Of a stretch of 64,000 nucleotides of DNA, positions 35,500 to 46,899 are shown in pieces. The number at the start of each line of letters is the position of its first letter. Positions within the stretch are counted from its first letter, which is position 1. Made by a program: the position numbers and the translations under genes. The notes under the pieces are model-generated. The model was given only the letters and a program-made list of their open reading frames with translations. It did no database searches and was not told the DNA's origin. The stretch comes from Metallyticus violacea (Eukaryota; Arthropoda; Insecta; Mantodea; Metallyticidae): the NCBI GenBank assembly GCA_030762175.1, contig CM060831.1, positions 81,607,501 through 81,671,500 on the forward strand. Reading direction: 5' to 3'.

Positions 35500-36470
35500 A
35501 CAATGACTCGATATGGGAACCACGTGTAACTTGGTAATCAAACTTTTTGGAACATATCCTCAGATACAGTGGTGACAACTTCTTCAATCCTACGCTTGAG
35601 TTCTTCTACATCTTGGTAAAGTTGGCACATACACACAATCTTTGATGTATTCCCACAGGAAGAAGTAACAGGGAGTTGGATCCGGGGATCTGGGAGGCCA
35701 GTTTTTGAAACATTTATTATTATTCCCTGCTCGTCCATTCCAGCTTGTAGTTCAGAAAGTCCTGAACGTCGATAATGGGTGGGGCCTCTCCTGCTGGAAC
35801 AGGAAATTGTCATCTTACATTTGTGGTTACAACCATTGCTCTATTATATCCAAGTACGCATGTTCAGTTACAGTGATTTCGGAGAAGATGAATGGACCGT
35901 AAAGTTTCCGCGATGATATTGCACAGAAAACGCTCACTTTACGTGAATCACGTTGATATTCGACCTGGGTATCCCACACTAGACACTTATGTCTGTTGAT
36001 CTTGACATTTGTATGAAACGTCGCTTCGTCACTAAATATTATACGATTCACGAAGTCGATATCTTCTGCCAAAACTCATAACGCTGTTGTTTGTCATTTG
36101 TTTCAACTGTTGCAAGAGCTTCATACACACAGTCTCTTACGTGTGTCTTCCAAACTGTCGTACGTGGTACTTGCAGCTCGCGAGTGCCCTATGAACTGAT
36201 TCTTTTGAAAGGATCTCTCACACAGTTAATGGTCTCTTCACTCATTGTCGAACAGCCATTTTTTTTTCTTAGGACACAAGCAAGCAATAGTTACAAATTT
36301 GTCATGCAAGGAGTAAACAGACTTCCTTCCTGGTGCCTCTTTACCGTACTTAGTCCTGAACTTCCGTTGCACGTTTGTAGCTCTCTTTCATTTGTTCGGC
36401 CCTTCAGAGGCCCCTTGGTTCCTACTCGACCCTCGCTGGCATCGGGACACGATACTGTCAGTTCATTGTG
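35500..36470 (-). pseudogene. Family F Tc/mariner-like transposase remnant
   Basis: Reading right to left across frameshifts: QRKFRTKYGKEAPGRKS (about 36350-36300), HDKFVTIACLCPKKKK, MSEETINCVRDPFKR, ELQVPRTTVWKTHVRDC, NDKQQRYEFWQK, then the open frame 35827-36072 with FVNRIIFSDEATFHTNVKIN and RKVSVFCAISSRKLYGPFIF. The C-terminus has EELKRRIEEVVTTVSEDMFQ (35538-35600). SDEATFH holds the first catalytic aspartate. It resembles the transposase class often annotated with a DUF4817-type N-terminus. The second and third motifs are too damaged to measure spacing. No terminal repeats are seen. Confidence 0.75.
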
Positions 36471-36479
36471 TTATCCTTG

Positions 36480-37240
36480 CTGAATAAACACGTTATTGAT
36501 GCTTCCTTCCTAAGAAACGTGTTCCTAGAAAAATGGGTCGAACTGTGGTAAACACAATTGCCAAATGTTTTAAAGAATATTCTGTAAATAATGTTATAAA
36601 CCTCAAGAATCGCGTTAGTATTTTTCTTGTACAGTACCTAGCTGTGCTTTACAGTGTACCATTATAAGATACGGTGGATAATGGAAATAATAGGATAAGG
36701 CGGGTTTTGGAAAAGCGAGAGATGTTTGCATTGGAAATGCACAGGATAAAACGGGCTTTGGAATGTTTTTCAGGCCTAAAATGTGGGTAATTCGAATGTG
36801 ACAAAAAAAAATGGTATTTGGAAACGTGTGCTCGATTAACACAACGAATTAATACATTTCATATTAGTCCAAATAACTTGAGCAAAACTTATCGTAAAAT
36901 TAAATAATATAGTTGTATAGTTGAACACTAAACTAATTAAACAACCGGTGCGTTATTAATCTGTATATCTGAAGACTAAAAAAAATGTACTAAAAGATAA
37001 GGAAAGCAGGGGAAAGGAACATAAACGTTTTAAGGAATGAGATGGAGACAAAGAAACATGAAAGAAAGGTGCGGAGGTTTACACCCTGCTATAACTCTCT
37101 TCTCTGTCATTTGTTTCTGTAATATGCGTGCAGAAAAGAAGTATCGTTCAGCATTAAAACTGTTTATTATCTTAAATATTTTATTTTATAACTCATCCCA
37201 TCTCTAACCTCTTGAAAATATAATCTTGGTAGCGTTCTTC
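36480..37240. other. Intergenic DNA, no gene seen
   Basis: A short direct repeat (ggataaggcgggttttgga and ggataaaacgggctttgga, about 36692 and 36742) is present. No gene recognised. Confidence 0.4.
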
Positions 37241-37244
37241 ATAA

Positions 37245-37470
37245 TCACTCTCTCAATAATCCAGAAAACTCGTCGCTTGAAAGTGTTTTAAGTAGAGATC
37301 TGGTAGAAGTGGCCCCAGGTATTGGAAACGTTGTGGGCCCGCAATTGGGCATCAAATTCGATATAGGATTAGCTGATGATCCTGTAGTGGGTTTGGGACG
37401 GGCATGAAAGGCAACCGTGTTTTCTTCAGTTACTGTTTGACCCAGGGTTTTTGCCGTCTTCGTCGTCTCT
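37245..37470 (-). CDS. Candidate terminal exon of an unknown gene
   Basis: Open minus-strand frame of about 75 codons ending in TGA at 37245-37247 (...TSTRSLLKTLSSDEFSGLL). It is rich in Ser, Thr and Pro and more GC-balanced than its surroundings. Upstream on the minus strand lies a pyrimidine-rich stretch ending in tgtctgaaag, which could be a splice acceptor near 37470. An AATAAA-containing stretch lies about 60 bp past the stop. I do not recognise the protein. The frame also runs on into SINE family 2, so chance openness is the main alternative. Confidence 0.3.
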
Positions 37471-37523
37471 TTCAGACAAAAGGGAGTGGCACAGGAAGAA
37501 AGCTCGACATATAAATAATAAAT

Positions 37524-37818
37524 GTCGGTCCTTGGGTGTAGTGGTAACCATACTTGCCTCCTAAACGCAAGATCGCGGGTTCGATCCCGGCCAGGACCTA
37601 TGAATTTTTTCGGGCGTAAAAATCCTAAGTATGACTTCCTTCGGAAGGGAAGTAAAGCCGCGAGTCTCGTGTTGTACATTTACGGCGCAATAAAGAACCT
37701 CAAACTTCAAAAAAGTGGCCTCTGAGCAAAATGTGTCGGCCGTTTCACGCCATGATTTGAATGGGACGTGTGACCTGTGATGCTAAAAGAACGTCCGTAA
37801 ACAAATTTAAATAAAAAA
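37524..37818 (+). repeat. SINE family 2, full length
   Basis: Starts gtcggtccttgggtgtagtggtaacc (box A), box B gcgggttcgatcccgg, then aatcctaagtatgacttcc and the body to acgtccgtaaac with an A-rich tail. It lies head to head with the candidate exon at 37245. Confidence 0.88.
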
Positions 37819-37819
37819 G

Positions 37820-38553
37820 GCAGAATATCAATAGACAGGTGTAATTATTAACATAATTCTCTTTGCAAAGGGAGGATTATACGACTCGGGAAATGAATGC
37901 CCGCAACCCTCGGACTACTTGTTAATTAACTCTGCACGCCGGCTAGCTATTTACTTGTGAAGGACGCGAGCTTCCGTGACTGAAAATAATCACTCTATTG
38001 TCTAAGTGGCGCGTAGCAGCAATACCCCGATAAATGTTAATTAGCAGTCCGACTTTAGAGTAGGTGTTTACAAAAACTCTCAATCTCTTATCACTAATTT
38101 TATCACACGAGATTTCACCTTAGTATGTCCCGAGAATTATGAATTACGTGTGCATGGTATTAATTACTACACCTACTTTTAACTATCTGTCGACGACAGA
38201 ATGACAAATTTCTCTATAATCTTACTGGACTGAAAACTGCATCGTAATGCTTCGGACTGCTTGAACTGAGTGTTTGATTGAGAAAATAATAAATTGAAAA
38301 CTGAAGAATTTCTCTTCCTTATATGTCATCCGTTAGCGTGGCTCGCCAGTGCATAACCTAGAGCCACAGGGTTTACACATGTAAGCGCAAAACCATCCCT
38401 GACTTTCAAAATTCAAACTTTTCCCTGCTGATTGGTGGGCTGCTATTGTAAGATTCAGTGGCGGCGCGAAATTCCAACCGATTCACTGGCCTTACTCCCG
38501 GCGTCAGGAAAAACCAGACTGCCCCATTGTTCCCTTTAGTTTGTGCTCTTACA
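37820..38553. other. Intergenic DNA, no gene seen
   Basis: Includes a GC-balanced stretch at about 38330-38540 with no recognisable feature. Confidence 0.4.
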
Positions 38554-38863
38554 TAACAAGTGAAAACTGCCACGGGTGGCCGATGTAGTTAAGGAGCGGA
38601 CTCGTGAGCGGGAGATCTGAGGTTCGATTCCCTCCAGGGCCTTCATCCCTGACTGAGGTTTTTTCCAGATTTTCCTCAGTCCTCATAAATAGCAAATGAC
38701 GGGGAGGTGCCCTAAACATAGGCCTCGAACGTGCCCTTCCTTTAAAAACCCTTTGCCAATATATCATTTCCCTCGTGTATCATCAGTGCCCACCGCCTGT
38801 GATGCCTCAGTAGTAAAAACGGGCTTTAAATACCATTAAAAATAAAAAAGTAACAAGTAAAAG
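38554..38863 (+). repeat. SINE family 1 with imperfect target-site duplication
   Basis: Body 38567-38850 with a good head (ccacgggtggccgatgtagttaagg, box B ggttcgattccc), all body landmarks and an A-rich tail. Flanks taacaagtgaaaa (38554-38566) and taacaagtaaaag (38851-38863) look like a 12-13 bp target-site duplication with mismatches. Confidence 0.85.
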
Positions 38864-38864
38864 C

Positions 38865-39560
38865 TAAAAGCACTATTTTGGCATTCATTTTTCAATTAAT
38901 ATATAAAAATGTAATTTTTCTAGTATTTATAAATAGGTAACGTATCAGAAATTACATAAGATATCACTACTATTTATATAATTAAATAGAGCTCACGCTG
39001 AAAACTATAAAATTAATGTAATACATATAAATATTAAAATACCCTCGGGACATCGATTATAAACACTTGTTACACGCTTATATGCAAACCTGCTGGAAAC
39101 TGTGCGTTACAACACTGTCACGGAATGAAAAAGTCGCCAGCATTCTCTAAGTATTGATTCACAGACACTCAAAAGCAAATACACACCTACCTTATGAAGG
39201 ATACTAAAAATATTATGAACAGCTGATCTGACGTAAACAGTCATTGCCCATATATCTGGACCCTATACTATGTCTTGTTAACGATATTTCAAGAGAGCTC
39301 TTCAAAACACAATTCCTTGAATGTCCTATCAGTTTAGTTAATGACTGGGGCGAAGAAAATTAGTTCATACTTCAGCAAATCATTGTTTATAATAAGACAA
39401 AATGATTATGTAGAAGTGAAGTAGCGAATAATATGTGTACAGTATAGATAATATATCTAAAGTGATTATAAAAGAGGCAAAAGGTTATTTTTTTCTCTCC
39501 TTTTTTATTTTATGTTGCTCATGATATTTCACTCTGTAAATACATTGACATAAAACGTCT
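38865..39560. other. AT-rich intergenic DNA, no gene seen
   Basis: No open frame or repeat recognised upstream of R copy 3. Confidence 0.4.
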
Positions 39561-39564
39561 ACGC

Positions 39565-41110
39565 AGAACAAAAGTCCATCACGCAAGACCTGAGTAAACT
39601 AAGCGAATTCCTCACCGAATTGAATAACTTTTAATAAAAATTAAAATAAAATCCAAATTAGACTTTATTAATTAATGAAATGAAATAAGTTATTGCATTA
39701 CTGTGTAGTATTAGGAAAACAAAATTAGAATTCTTGCAATCTATAAGTATAACAAAAGGGAAACCTCATTTTTAAAATTATTATTATTGAGATTAAACAC
39801 AAAAATTAATGATATACTATTAATGAAATTAAATATATAACCACTAATAGACAAATCTATACTGTGTGGGTATTTTTAAATGTACTATATTTATGAACTG
39901 AGCCCATGATATCGTCTTTACATTCACTAAAATAGAGAGAAATAACAGAAAGTTTCGAGTTACATTGTGTATTTAAGATGATTTTCATATGTTTCATTAA
40001 AACAAAAACATGTTACTATTTAAAAATAATTACAACGTACAAAGTAAATAAAAACAATCGAAAGTTTCATCGACTTTCATCGGCTTTGAAATTTAATTTA
40101 AATGTTAATGTAATAAAAACATCACGTAAACGTTTTCTGAAGGTTATTACAGAGCGCTCTTACATACAAATATAATTCTCAAGCACATATTAGATTAATA
40201 TTTCAAATTTGCTATCTTCACAACGATGCCTTTGTTAAATATAAAACATATGCAACGTTATAAATACAGTTTATGTCTTGAATTAATTTGCCCTTTTATT
40301 TACAACACTATAGAGAAAATTAAACGCAAAAGCGCATTTTAAATTTCGGTTTTCGCTATACTCCAACTTCTAATGGTCCTATTGCCCTAATTTTCGGAAA
40401 GTATTTTTCTTATTTTATTTAAATGGTTTATTCCAAATTTTGTTGCACCGCTAGAGCGATTTTTAATTTTTGGGTTTCAGGTAAACTTCCACTCCTAATG
40501 GTCCGATTTTCCTAATTTTCACACTGTATTTTTCTTGTTTTATATACAGAGTTTCGTTACGAAAAAAAATATTAATGAAGCTGGAGCTATTTTTAAATTT
40601 CAGGTACCCCCCTCACCCCGGCTGGTAGTGCGATTTCACTCATTTTCGGATATTTATAATATTTAAATGATATATACCAAGTTTTCTTTAAAAAAATAAT
40701 AAAACTACGTTCGATAGAACCATTTTTGAATTGTTTTAACCCGACTCGTTTAACAGGTACCCACACTCCCATGGCCCGATTGCCATGATTTTCGTAAACT
40801 ACTTTGCTCAATTAATTTCAAAGAAATCTACTAAGTTTACTTGGGATATAGCAAAAATTGCAGCCGCTAGAGCAATTTTATTTATTTATTCTAATTTTCG
40901 CTTTAGATTAATCCCCGCCCTCAATAGATCAATTTTCCTGGTTATCGAACTGCACAAATGGTTTGTTAATTGATGCTTATATGGTGAGTTTCGTTTAGAA
41001 AAAAACTTTTTTTTTTGTCCTTTTCGAGGATTATTCAAATCGATATCCATGGGTACAATCGCAATAGCTTACATTCCTTCGGAATTCGATAAAAATACAT
41101 TTTTATTAAG
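39565..41110 (+). repeat. R element copy 3
   Basis: Collinear with copies 1 and 2 from agtccatcacgcaagacctg. The microsatellite is short here (attattattg at about 39780). Minisatellite units cover about 40365-40995. The tail (gatatccatgggtacaatcgcaatagctt, then ggaattcgataaaa) matches that of copy 1 and so defines the 3' part of the element. Confidence 0.78.
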
Positions 41111-41804
41111 ACGCAGAACTAAAGCCCCAAAACATTACATGGCACTCTACTGGTAAGAACAAAGTTATGTCGTTCGTCATCAGTCGGGCCGAATTATGTA
41201 GGCCTCAAACTCACGTACAGCTAACATGAAAGCAAAAGGATAACCGTTAAGTGTTGCCCGTGTATGCGAGGTGCGTACTGGCGCATGCCACAACCAGCGC
41301 CGACCGACTTGGACGCTAAACAAAAGGTTCGCGTGGAAGCAAGTCCCGTCAGGTGTCACAAGTGTTCGCCACGTGTGCTGCAAGCTGTTTCAGGTGGTCA
41401 TGTGTTGTTTCTCCTACAGTACTGCCCTGCAGAGATAACAAAGTCGCACATTTCTGCCAGCTTTCCGTTTGTAGAAATCCACTAAAAGGTTCTGTCTGCT
41501 GAAGTGGGCCCCTCGTAGTCTTTTCTACAGCTGCATTTTCTGTCAGTGGTTCAGAAAGAACGGACAGCACCAAATTAGACCAACTGACTGGCATTTCTGT
41601 TAATTAACTTTTCATATTATACAGAGAATATAAAAATCCTATATTTGCATATTTATTTTGCTGTTTCTTTATAGCTTAAATTTTGCATACCTATATATCT
41701 CATCTTAAAAAGGGGGGGGAAGGAAGAAAGAAAGAAATAAAAAACAAAAGAAGTACAAAAAAGGGTCTCAATAACCTGGAGAGCACCCAGGACCCTTAAG
41801 TTTA
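41111..41804. other. GC-balanced block at 41180-41600, no gene identified
   Basis: The block is richer in CpG than its flanks. Frames on both strands (41180-41383 minus, 41264-41485 plus, 41349-41594 minus) overlap and show no domain I recognise. A G8 run follows at about 41710. Confidence 0.3.
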
Positions 41805-42235
41805 TATTGTTAAAAGAACAAAATTCAAATATGCCAAGGAAAAATGCAACGCAAGCTCCTGGGAATAACTTTGAAGCACAAAACACCTGTAGTATTAATA
41901 AATCAGTTATCTTAGACAAGACATCGCACAAATAGCTGCCAGAAGCCAATGGCAATGGGGCGGTCACGTCGCAAGGATGCAGGACAATAGATGGGCCTAC
42001 AAGATCTCCATGTGGGACCCCCGTACACAAGGCAGACCCAGAGGAAGATGGACAGACCTCATCAAGGAACATATAGGTCCAGATTGGTCAAAATATCTCG
42101 AGAAGCAACCAGTGCAGTGAGAAATGGAGTAACCAATCGTGTCTTAAACAGCATACGAACAACTAGCGAGGAATAGCTCACCACGTTAGGAAAAAGCGAG
42201 CTTTCCCTACTTGTTAGGAAACCTTTGGCCTTTAT
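41805..42235 (+). mobile_element. RTE-like LINE, 5'-truncated C-terminal fragment
   Basis: Plus-strand frames contain RKMQRKLLGITLK-like sequence, IAARSQWQWGGHVARMQDN, RWAYKISMWDPRTQGRPRGR and WTDLIKEHIGPDW-like codons with a frameshift. The 3' UTR has tagctcaccacgttagg and gagctttccctacttgttagg. It is the same family as 14337-14905 and better preserved. Confidence 0.75.
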
Positions 42236-42286
42236 CTTTTCTTACATTTCTTCAAGAATTTTGTTTTTTCTTCTTCTTCTCCTAAA

Positions 42287-42352
42287 TAGTATTTAAGGCC
42301 CGTTTTACTACTATAACAACACAGGAGATGGGCACTGATGATACTGAGACAT
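42287..42352 (-). repeat. SINE family 1, 3'-end fragment
   Basis: The minus strand gives the family end: atcagtgcccatctcc...gtagtaaaacgggccttaaatac, about 65 bp, diverged. Confidence 0.55.
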
Positions 42353-42659
42353 TGAATCTGTGATTTGGAAAAGGAAATAAGTCCACATTTTTCCAGAAAT
42401 GAGTTGAGATATATATTTTGTTTCTCAGTCCTTAAGCTATATAAAGGTGAATAATGTGGTGAATAAATTGTTTTTAGTAACAGTTAAAATTCCCATTATT
42501 TTAAAAAGAAAATAAACCAAGGAATAGTTTCCCTTATCAAAATAAAGATGGCCTCGAATTCTCATTGTTTTGTATTGTGTTGGCAATATAATTTATTTAT
42601 TTGATAATTAGAGTATGTTGATAGTATTATTATTCATTATAGTGTGATACCTGCCTGTA

Positions 42660-43200
42660 GTACATATTACAACCTTATTTGTTATTTTTGTGCTGTTTAT
42701 AATGGATGGTTCTGAAATTGAATCTCTAAGGAAAAAATGAGGAAAGGGATTCAAAACATTGAGGATTATGCTCATGAAAAGAGAAGAAAAATATCTTTGG
42801 ATGGGACGGTGTGTGTTACTAGGAAGGGTAGAGTTATAGACGACAAGAAACCAGGTTCTGCCAACTGACGAACACAAATAAATTTTCTAAAGTTGATAAA
42901 ATAGCTATTCTATCATAGAGACTCAGTGGATCTATTAAAAATGACAAGATGCCTTTCTAATGAGGATAATAGCAAGTAAACCAGTACAAAAAAGATACAT
43001 TGACACCATTGTCATTCATCTTTCATGTGGTGTTACGTTCATATTTCTGAACTAGTGCGCTGTCTCAGGGAAATCTGTGTATCGCTTAACACAGCTGCTA
43101 TTTCCAGGAAAGTCTCCTTATGATAAACATGGGAAGCAAGTTAATGCAGTCCCTGAAACAACACTTCGTAAAATAGATCAACACATTTCCTAGACACCAA
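42660..43200 (+). pseudogene. Fragment resembling a multicopy insect protein of unknown function
   Basis: In-frame pieces read KGIQNIEDYAHEKRRKISLD with GTVCVTRKGRVIDDKKPG (about 42738-42865), then NKFSKVDKIAIFYRDSVDLL after a frameshift, and DKHGKQVNAVPETTLRKIDQ (about 43120-43185). This pattern of a basic KRxxLxxGxxYxxxKG motif followed by KHG and a helix is one I associate with a large insect multicopy family probably tied to a DNA transposon. The resemblance is from memory of the pattern only. SINE family 1 interrupts it at 43203. Confidence 0.35.
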
Positions 43201-43202
43201 CA

Positions 43203-43470
43203 CGTTAAGCCGTTAAGGCGGGGACTCGTGAGCGGGAGGTTTTGGGGTTCGAATTCCACCAGGACCGTCCTTCCTGACTGGGTTTTTTCCAGGTTTTCCT
43301 CAGTCCTCATAAATGGCAAATGCCGGGGAAATACCCTAAACTTAGGCCTGGAACGTTTCCTTCCTTAAAAATTCTTTCCCAATATATCATTTCATTTGAT
43401 GTATCATCAGTGACCATCGCCTGTAGTGCCTCTGTAGTAAAAACGGGAGATAAACACTATTAAAAAAATC
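43203..43470 (+). repeat. SINE family 1
   Basis: The head starts imperfectly (gttaagccgttaaggcggggactcg), box B ggttcgaattccacc. Full body and 3' end (ctgtagtaaaaacgggagataaacac). Confidence 0.85.
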
Positions 43471-43990
43471 CAGGTAAGAGGCGTAGATGTAAATATGACA
43501 CATGGTTAGAGCACATTGACTATGGAAAGAAACTCCATCATGGTCCAGTTAATGAGGCGAGGTCGTTTGGTCGTCAGCCAAAAACACCGTGTATGTGGCA
43601 TTTTAAGGATTAAAGCATGAAAAAAAGAAAATAAGTAGACAGATATTTAGTATAATTATTATTCTGCCTCTTAATGAAACATGAATAATTGTGTTTTTAT
43701 TTTGTTATTTGTAGGGGAAAAAAAATAATTACTCCGAGGTTTAATATCCCCCATAAAAAGACACAACGTGAAAATGCTCCAAGAAAATAATCTGACAAAG
43801 AGATAATTTTTTTTACCAAGATGAGCGAAAATGCTCATAAATCATATAATCTTATTGCCACACAGAGGGTTCCTTATATTGCCGGCCCACAGATTGTGCG
43901 TATGCGTGCTCCACGCTGTCTTTTACACTGGGCGTTTTCCGTTTTAAAATTCCCTCGTTACTTACTCACGAGTTATAGTAACATGTTCTA
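43471..43990. other. Intergenic DNA, no gene seen
   Basis: The first 150 bp may continue the pseudogene interrupted by the SINE, but I cannot match them. The rest is AT-rich. Confidence 0.35.
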
Positions 43991-43995
43991 TTATC

Positions 43996-44178
43996 CTAAG
44001 TATGGCTTCCTTCGGAAGGGAAGTAAAGCCGTGGGTCCCGTGTCGTACATTTACGGCACAAAAAAGAACCTCAAGCCTGAAAGAGAGGCCTCTGAGCAAA
44101 ATTTGTCGGTCGTTTCACGCCCTGATTTGAATGGGACGCTGATGACCTGAGCTGTTAAAGAGCGTCCGTAAATAAAAC
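43996..44178 (+). repeat. SINE family 2, head missing
   Basis: Begins at tcctaagtatggcttccttcgg and runs to gagcgtccgtaaataaaac. The tRNA-like head is absent. Confidence 0.85.
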
Positions 44179-44184
44179 AAAACA

Positions 44185-44520
44185 AAATTGTTAGAAGAGG
44201 CGTCCATCTGCATTCACATATTCCTGGCATCTTCGGATGAAATTTCCAAATCCACTTGCTGTGCAACACAACTTGGAGACTTCTTTAGAGAGTGTCCGAA
44301 TGATGCACCTATTTCGTCAATTTTTTCCTCCGTTAGAACATCAGTTTTTCACTTATTAGGTTTACTGACCCCGTTGCCCTAAACCTACTAACAGTTTCTC
44401 CACCTAGAATTGGAATATCAGGAAATTTCTCCTGAAATTGTCTACACGCCTGTCCACATGATTCGGTTTTTACGTGTGTTCGTACATAGAACTTCTTAGC
44501 CCAAGCATGAATTTTTCGGT
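44185..44520 (-). pseudogene. Tc/mariner-like transposase N-terminus (family F relative)
   Basis: Minus-strand frames read KIHAWAKKFYVRTHVKTESC, GQACRQFQEKFPDIPILGG, ETVSRFRATGSVNLISEK, then after a frameshift EEKIDEIGASFGHSLKKSPS. The ATGSVN motif and the surrounding pattern are typical of the N-terminal DNA-binding part of DUF4817-type transposases. No catalytic part follows. It is sandwiched between two oppositely oriented SINE family 2 fragments. Confidence 0.6.
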
Positions 44521-44523
<3 letters not shown>

Positions 44524-44563
<40 letters not shown>

Positions 44564-44825
44564 ATTGATTTATTTATGGACGCTCTTCAACATCTCGGGT
44601 CATCAGCGTCCCATTCAACTCGGGGTGTGAAACGGCCGACAAATTTTGCTCAGAGGCCTCTCTTTCAGGCTTGAGGTTCTTTTTCGTGCCGTAAATGTAC
44701 GACACGGGACCCACGGCTTTACTTCCCTTCCAAAGGAAGTTATACTTAGGATTTTTACGCCCGGAAAAATCCATCGATTCTGGCTGGGTTCGAACCCGCG
44801 ATCTTGGGTTTAGAAGGCAAGTAGG
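44524..44825 (-). repeat. SINE family 2, head shortened, with a 39-bp A tail
   Basis: T run at 44524-44562 is the A tail of this minus-strand copy. The body is complete, but the head stops in cttgccttctaaacccaagatcgcgggttcg; the box A half of the tRNA-like head is missing at 44825. Confidence 0.88.
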
Positions 44826-46105
44826 CAATGCAATTCACACGCAACACAGATGACTTGAATAAATTTTCACTTTTGAGATGCACAGTGAACAAACTCCAGT
44901 CTTTACAGCTCGAACAGAAGGCAGCAAATGACACAGCTGATAAACATAGCGGGGTCATTCACCGCTAGTGCGCTACTTCAATAATACAGAGGTCACTGCA
45001 GTGCAAGCGAACTATGGCCCGGCTATAAATGGATCGTATGGTGTAAGCTTTTGCCATAAGTGAGCATAATTGTTATGAAAAATTAAGAAAAAAGAAAATA
45101 TTGACAGAGAGAAGGAATTTAATAGATGGAGAGGGAAGGAAAATACATATAAGTATATATAAAATAGATGATTTGTTATGTCTACTACATTCCATGTATC
45201 TGCGACCTCAGTTATTTCGAATAATCTGAAAGGAAAACAGGCCAAGTTGGTGCACATGTTTTTTTTTTTTTCCTCAGCATAATTATCTAAAGATACAAAT
45301 AAAGAAATGTCAATTGCACAGAGGCTAAACATTTCCAATCGCGTTAAGAGAGAAATATGTCACTATAAAGCAATAAATGGCGATTCTTAATAACAATTGC
45401 GTATTTTAAGAAATTAATGTATTATTCGTAACACTTATTGTATTCTGCATAATTGTATAAGGTTTTCAAGAAATGTGTGTTTCATAATTGGGAAATTTAT
45501 TCAGGCTTGTATACACTACCTGCCCTATAATACTAATTAGGATACTTTTAAATGTCCTATATAATTGTTAAAAAACCGAGTCATATTTATCTCAGTTAAG
45601 TGCATATAAATATTTAAAGAATAAGAGAAAAAAGGTAAATAAACGTAAGAAATTGTTTTTTTTTTTCGGGAAATAGTTCTTAAAGCGGAAAATATCTAAC
45701 TATACCTTAATACATTCCTGCTTTAAAATTAAAAGTATAATATTTAAAAAAAAAAAAAAAAACTTCAAACATATGAAATGCCATATGTCATTTTAATCAC
45801 GGAAATCCGAGCAAGAACACATAAAAAATTGAAAATGTTGACTTTTTTTTACTTTACGAGCCCCCTTAAACACCTAATCCATTTAGAAGCATTATCGTAT
45901 ACATAAACTACACAAAAAAAAAAAGCATACATTAAAATAAAGTCATAAACACTACTCTTTCACAATTTGCCAAACATGAACACAGAACTCACTTTCTTGG
46001 ATATAGGAGTAGGTCTCTTTACCTCATCTAGTTTTAATTTCGCTCTGCAGGTCCAGAGATGACACCTGCATGCATCGCGTTTCTATTTCCTGCCGGTTTA
46101 TGTCA
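44826..46105. other. Intergenic DNA, no gene seen
   Basis: AT-rich with several short A and T runs (45258-45271, 45655-45667, 45746-45762). No gene or family recognised. Confidence 0.4.
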
Positions 46106-46107
46106 GA

Positions 46108-46240
46108 CAGGCTTCTTCTTCTTCTTCTTCTTCTTCTTCTTCTTCTTCTTCTTCTTCTTCTTCTTCTTCTTCTTCTTCTCCTCCTCCTCCTCCTCCTCCT
46201 TCTTCTTCTTCTTCTTCTTCTTCTTCTTCTTCTCCTTCTC
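46108..46240. repeat. (TTC)n/(TCC)n polypyrimidine tract
   Basis: About 130 bp of TTC repeats with an inner TCC block at 46179-46199. It yields spurious poly-Phe, poly-Leu and poly-Lys frames. It abuts the LINE fragment starting at 46240. Confidence 0.95.
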
Positions 46241-46865
46241 CCCTTTTTTCGCTAAGCTATACCTGTTTTCAATAGCCTTCCGCCAAATATAGTTTAAACC
46301 AATTTTCGACAATTCGCGCTATACAACCGTGCCCACCATTTTGGTTAATGCATGATGTTTAATTGGTGCCGGTAGCATGTTGCCCTTAGAGTTGATTGTT
46401 GTTCTTTAATTATTCTTAGCCAGTATCTAATTACATTTATTTTACTGTAGACCGCATCTTTCCAGCATCCGGCCTCTCGTAGTACATCATAGTTCGATGC
46501 CCCCCTCCCTAAAATTCGCTTCCAGAAATCACATTGTAATTTATTTAGACCGTCTATTTTATCCCATCCCTAAACCTCACTTCCATATAACACGAGAACC
46601 TAACCATTGCCTCATACATAGTTTTTAATGTTCTGACTGGCATATCCAAACTAGCAGTCAGAGAGTTGACCGCTCCCCTTGTGTTTATTCCATTTTCCCC
46701 TGATGTCAAATCTTATTCCGAGATAGTCAATTGTTTAACAGTCTGGATTACTTCTTCCCCATATGTGTCCATTTTTCCAGCTTGCGGTAAACATAGCCGT
46801 TTGTAAAAGTGGGAGCTTTAGTTTTAGACGCATTTACTTGAATACTCCACCGTTTACAGTGAGAG
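46240..46865 (-). mobile_element. Non-LTR retrotransposon fragment, C-terminal to the RT
   Basis: Minus-strand frames read CKRWSIQVNASKTKAP, TLKTMYEAMVRFSCYM, DGLNKLQCDFWKRILG, ASNYDVLREAGCWKDAVYSK, INVIRYWLRIIKEQ and KIGLNYIWRKAIENRYSLAK. This is the end of the RT thumb and the following region of a LINE protein. It differs from the RTE-like LINE at 14337 and 41805; the clade is not determined. Stops and shifts are frequent. Confidence 0.7.
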
Positions 46866-46899
46866 TGTAAGAAAGTGTAACATACAGGGTAACACTACT

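Noticed and set aside
41180..41600. GC-balanced block as a gene
   Set aside because: Overlapping frames on both strands, no domain and no clear splice sites.
46059..46312. Poly-Phe, poly-Leu and poly-Lys open frames
   Set aside because: They are translations of the TTC microsatellite in three frames and have no gene context.
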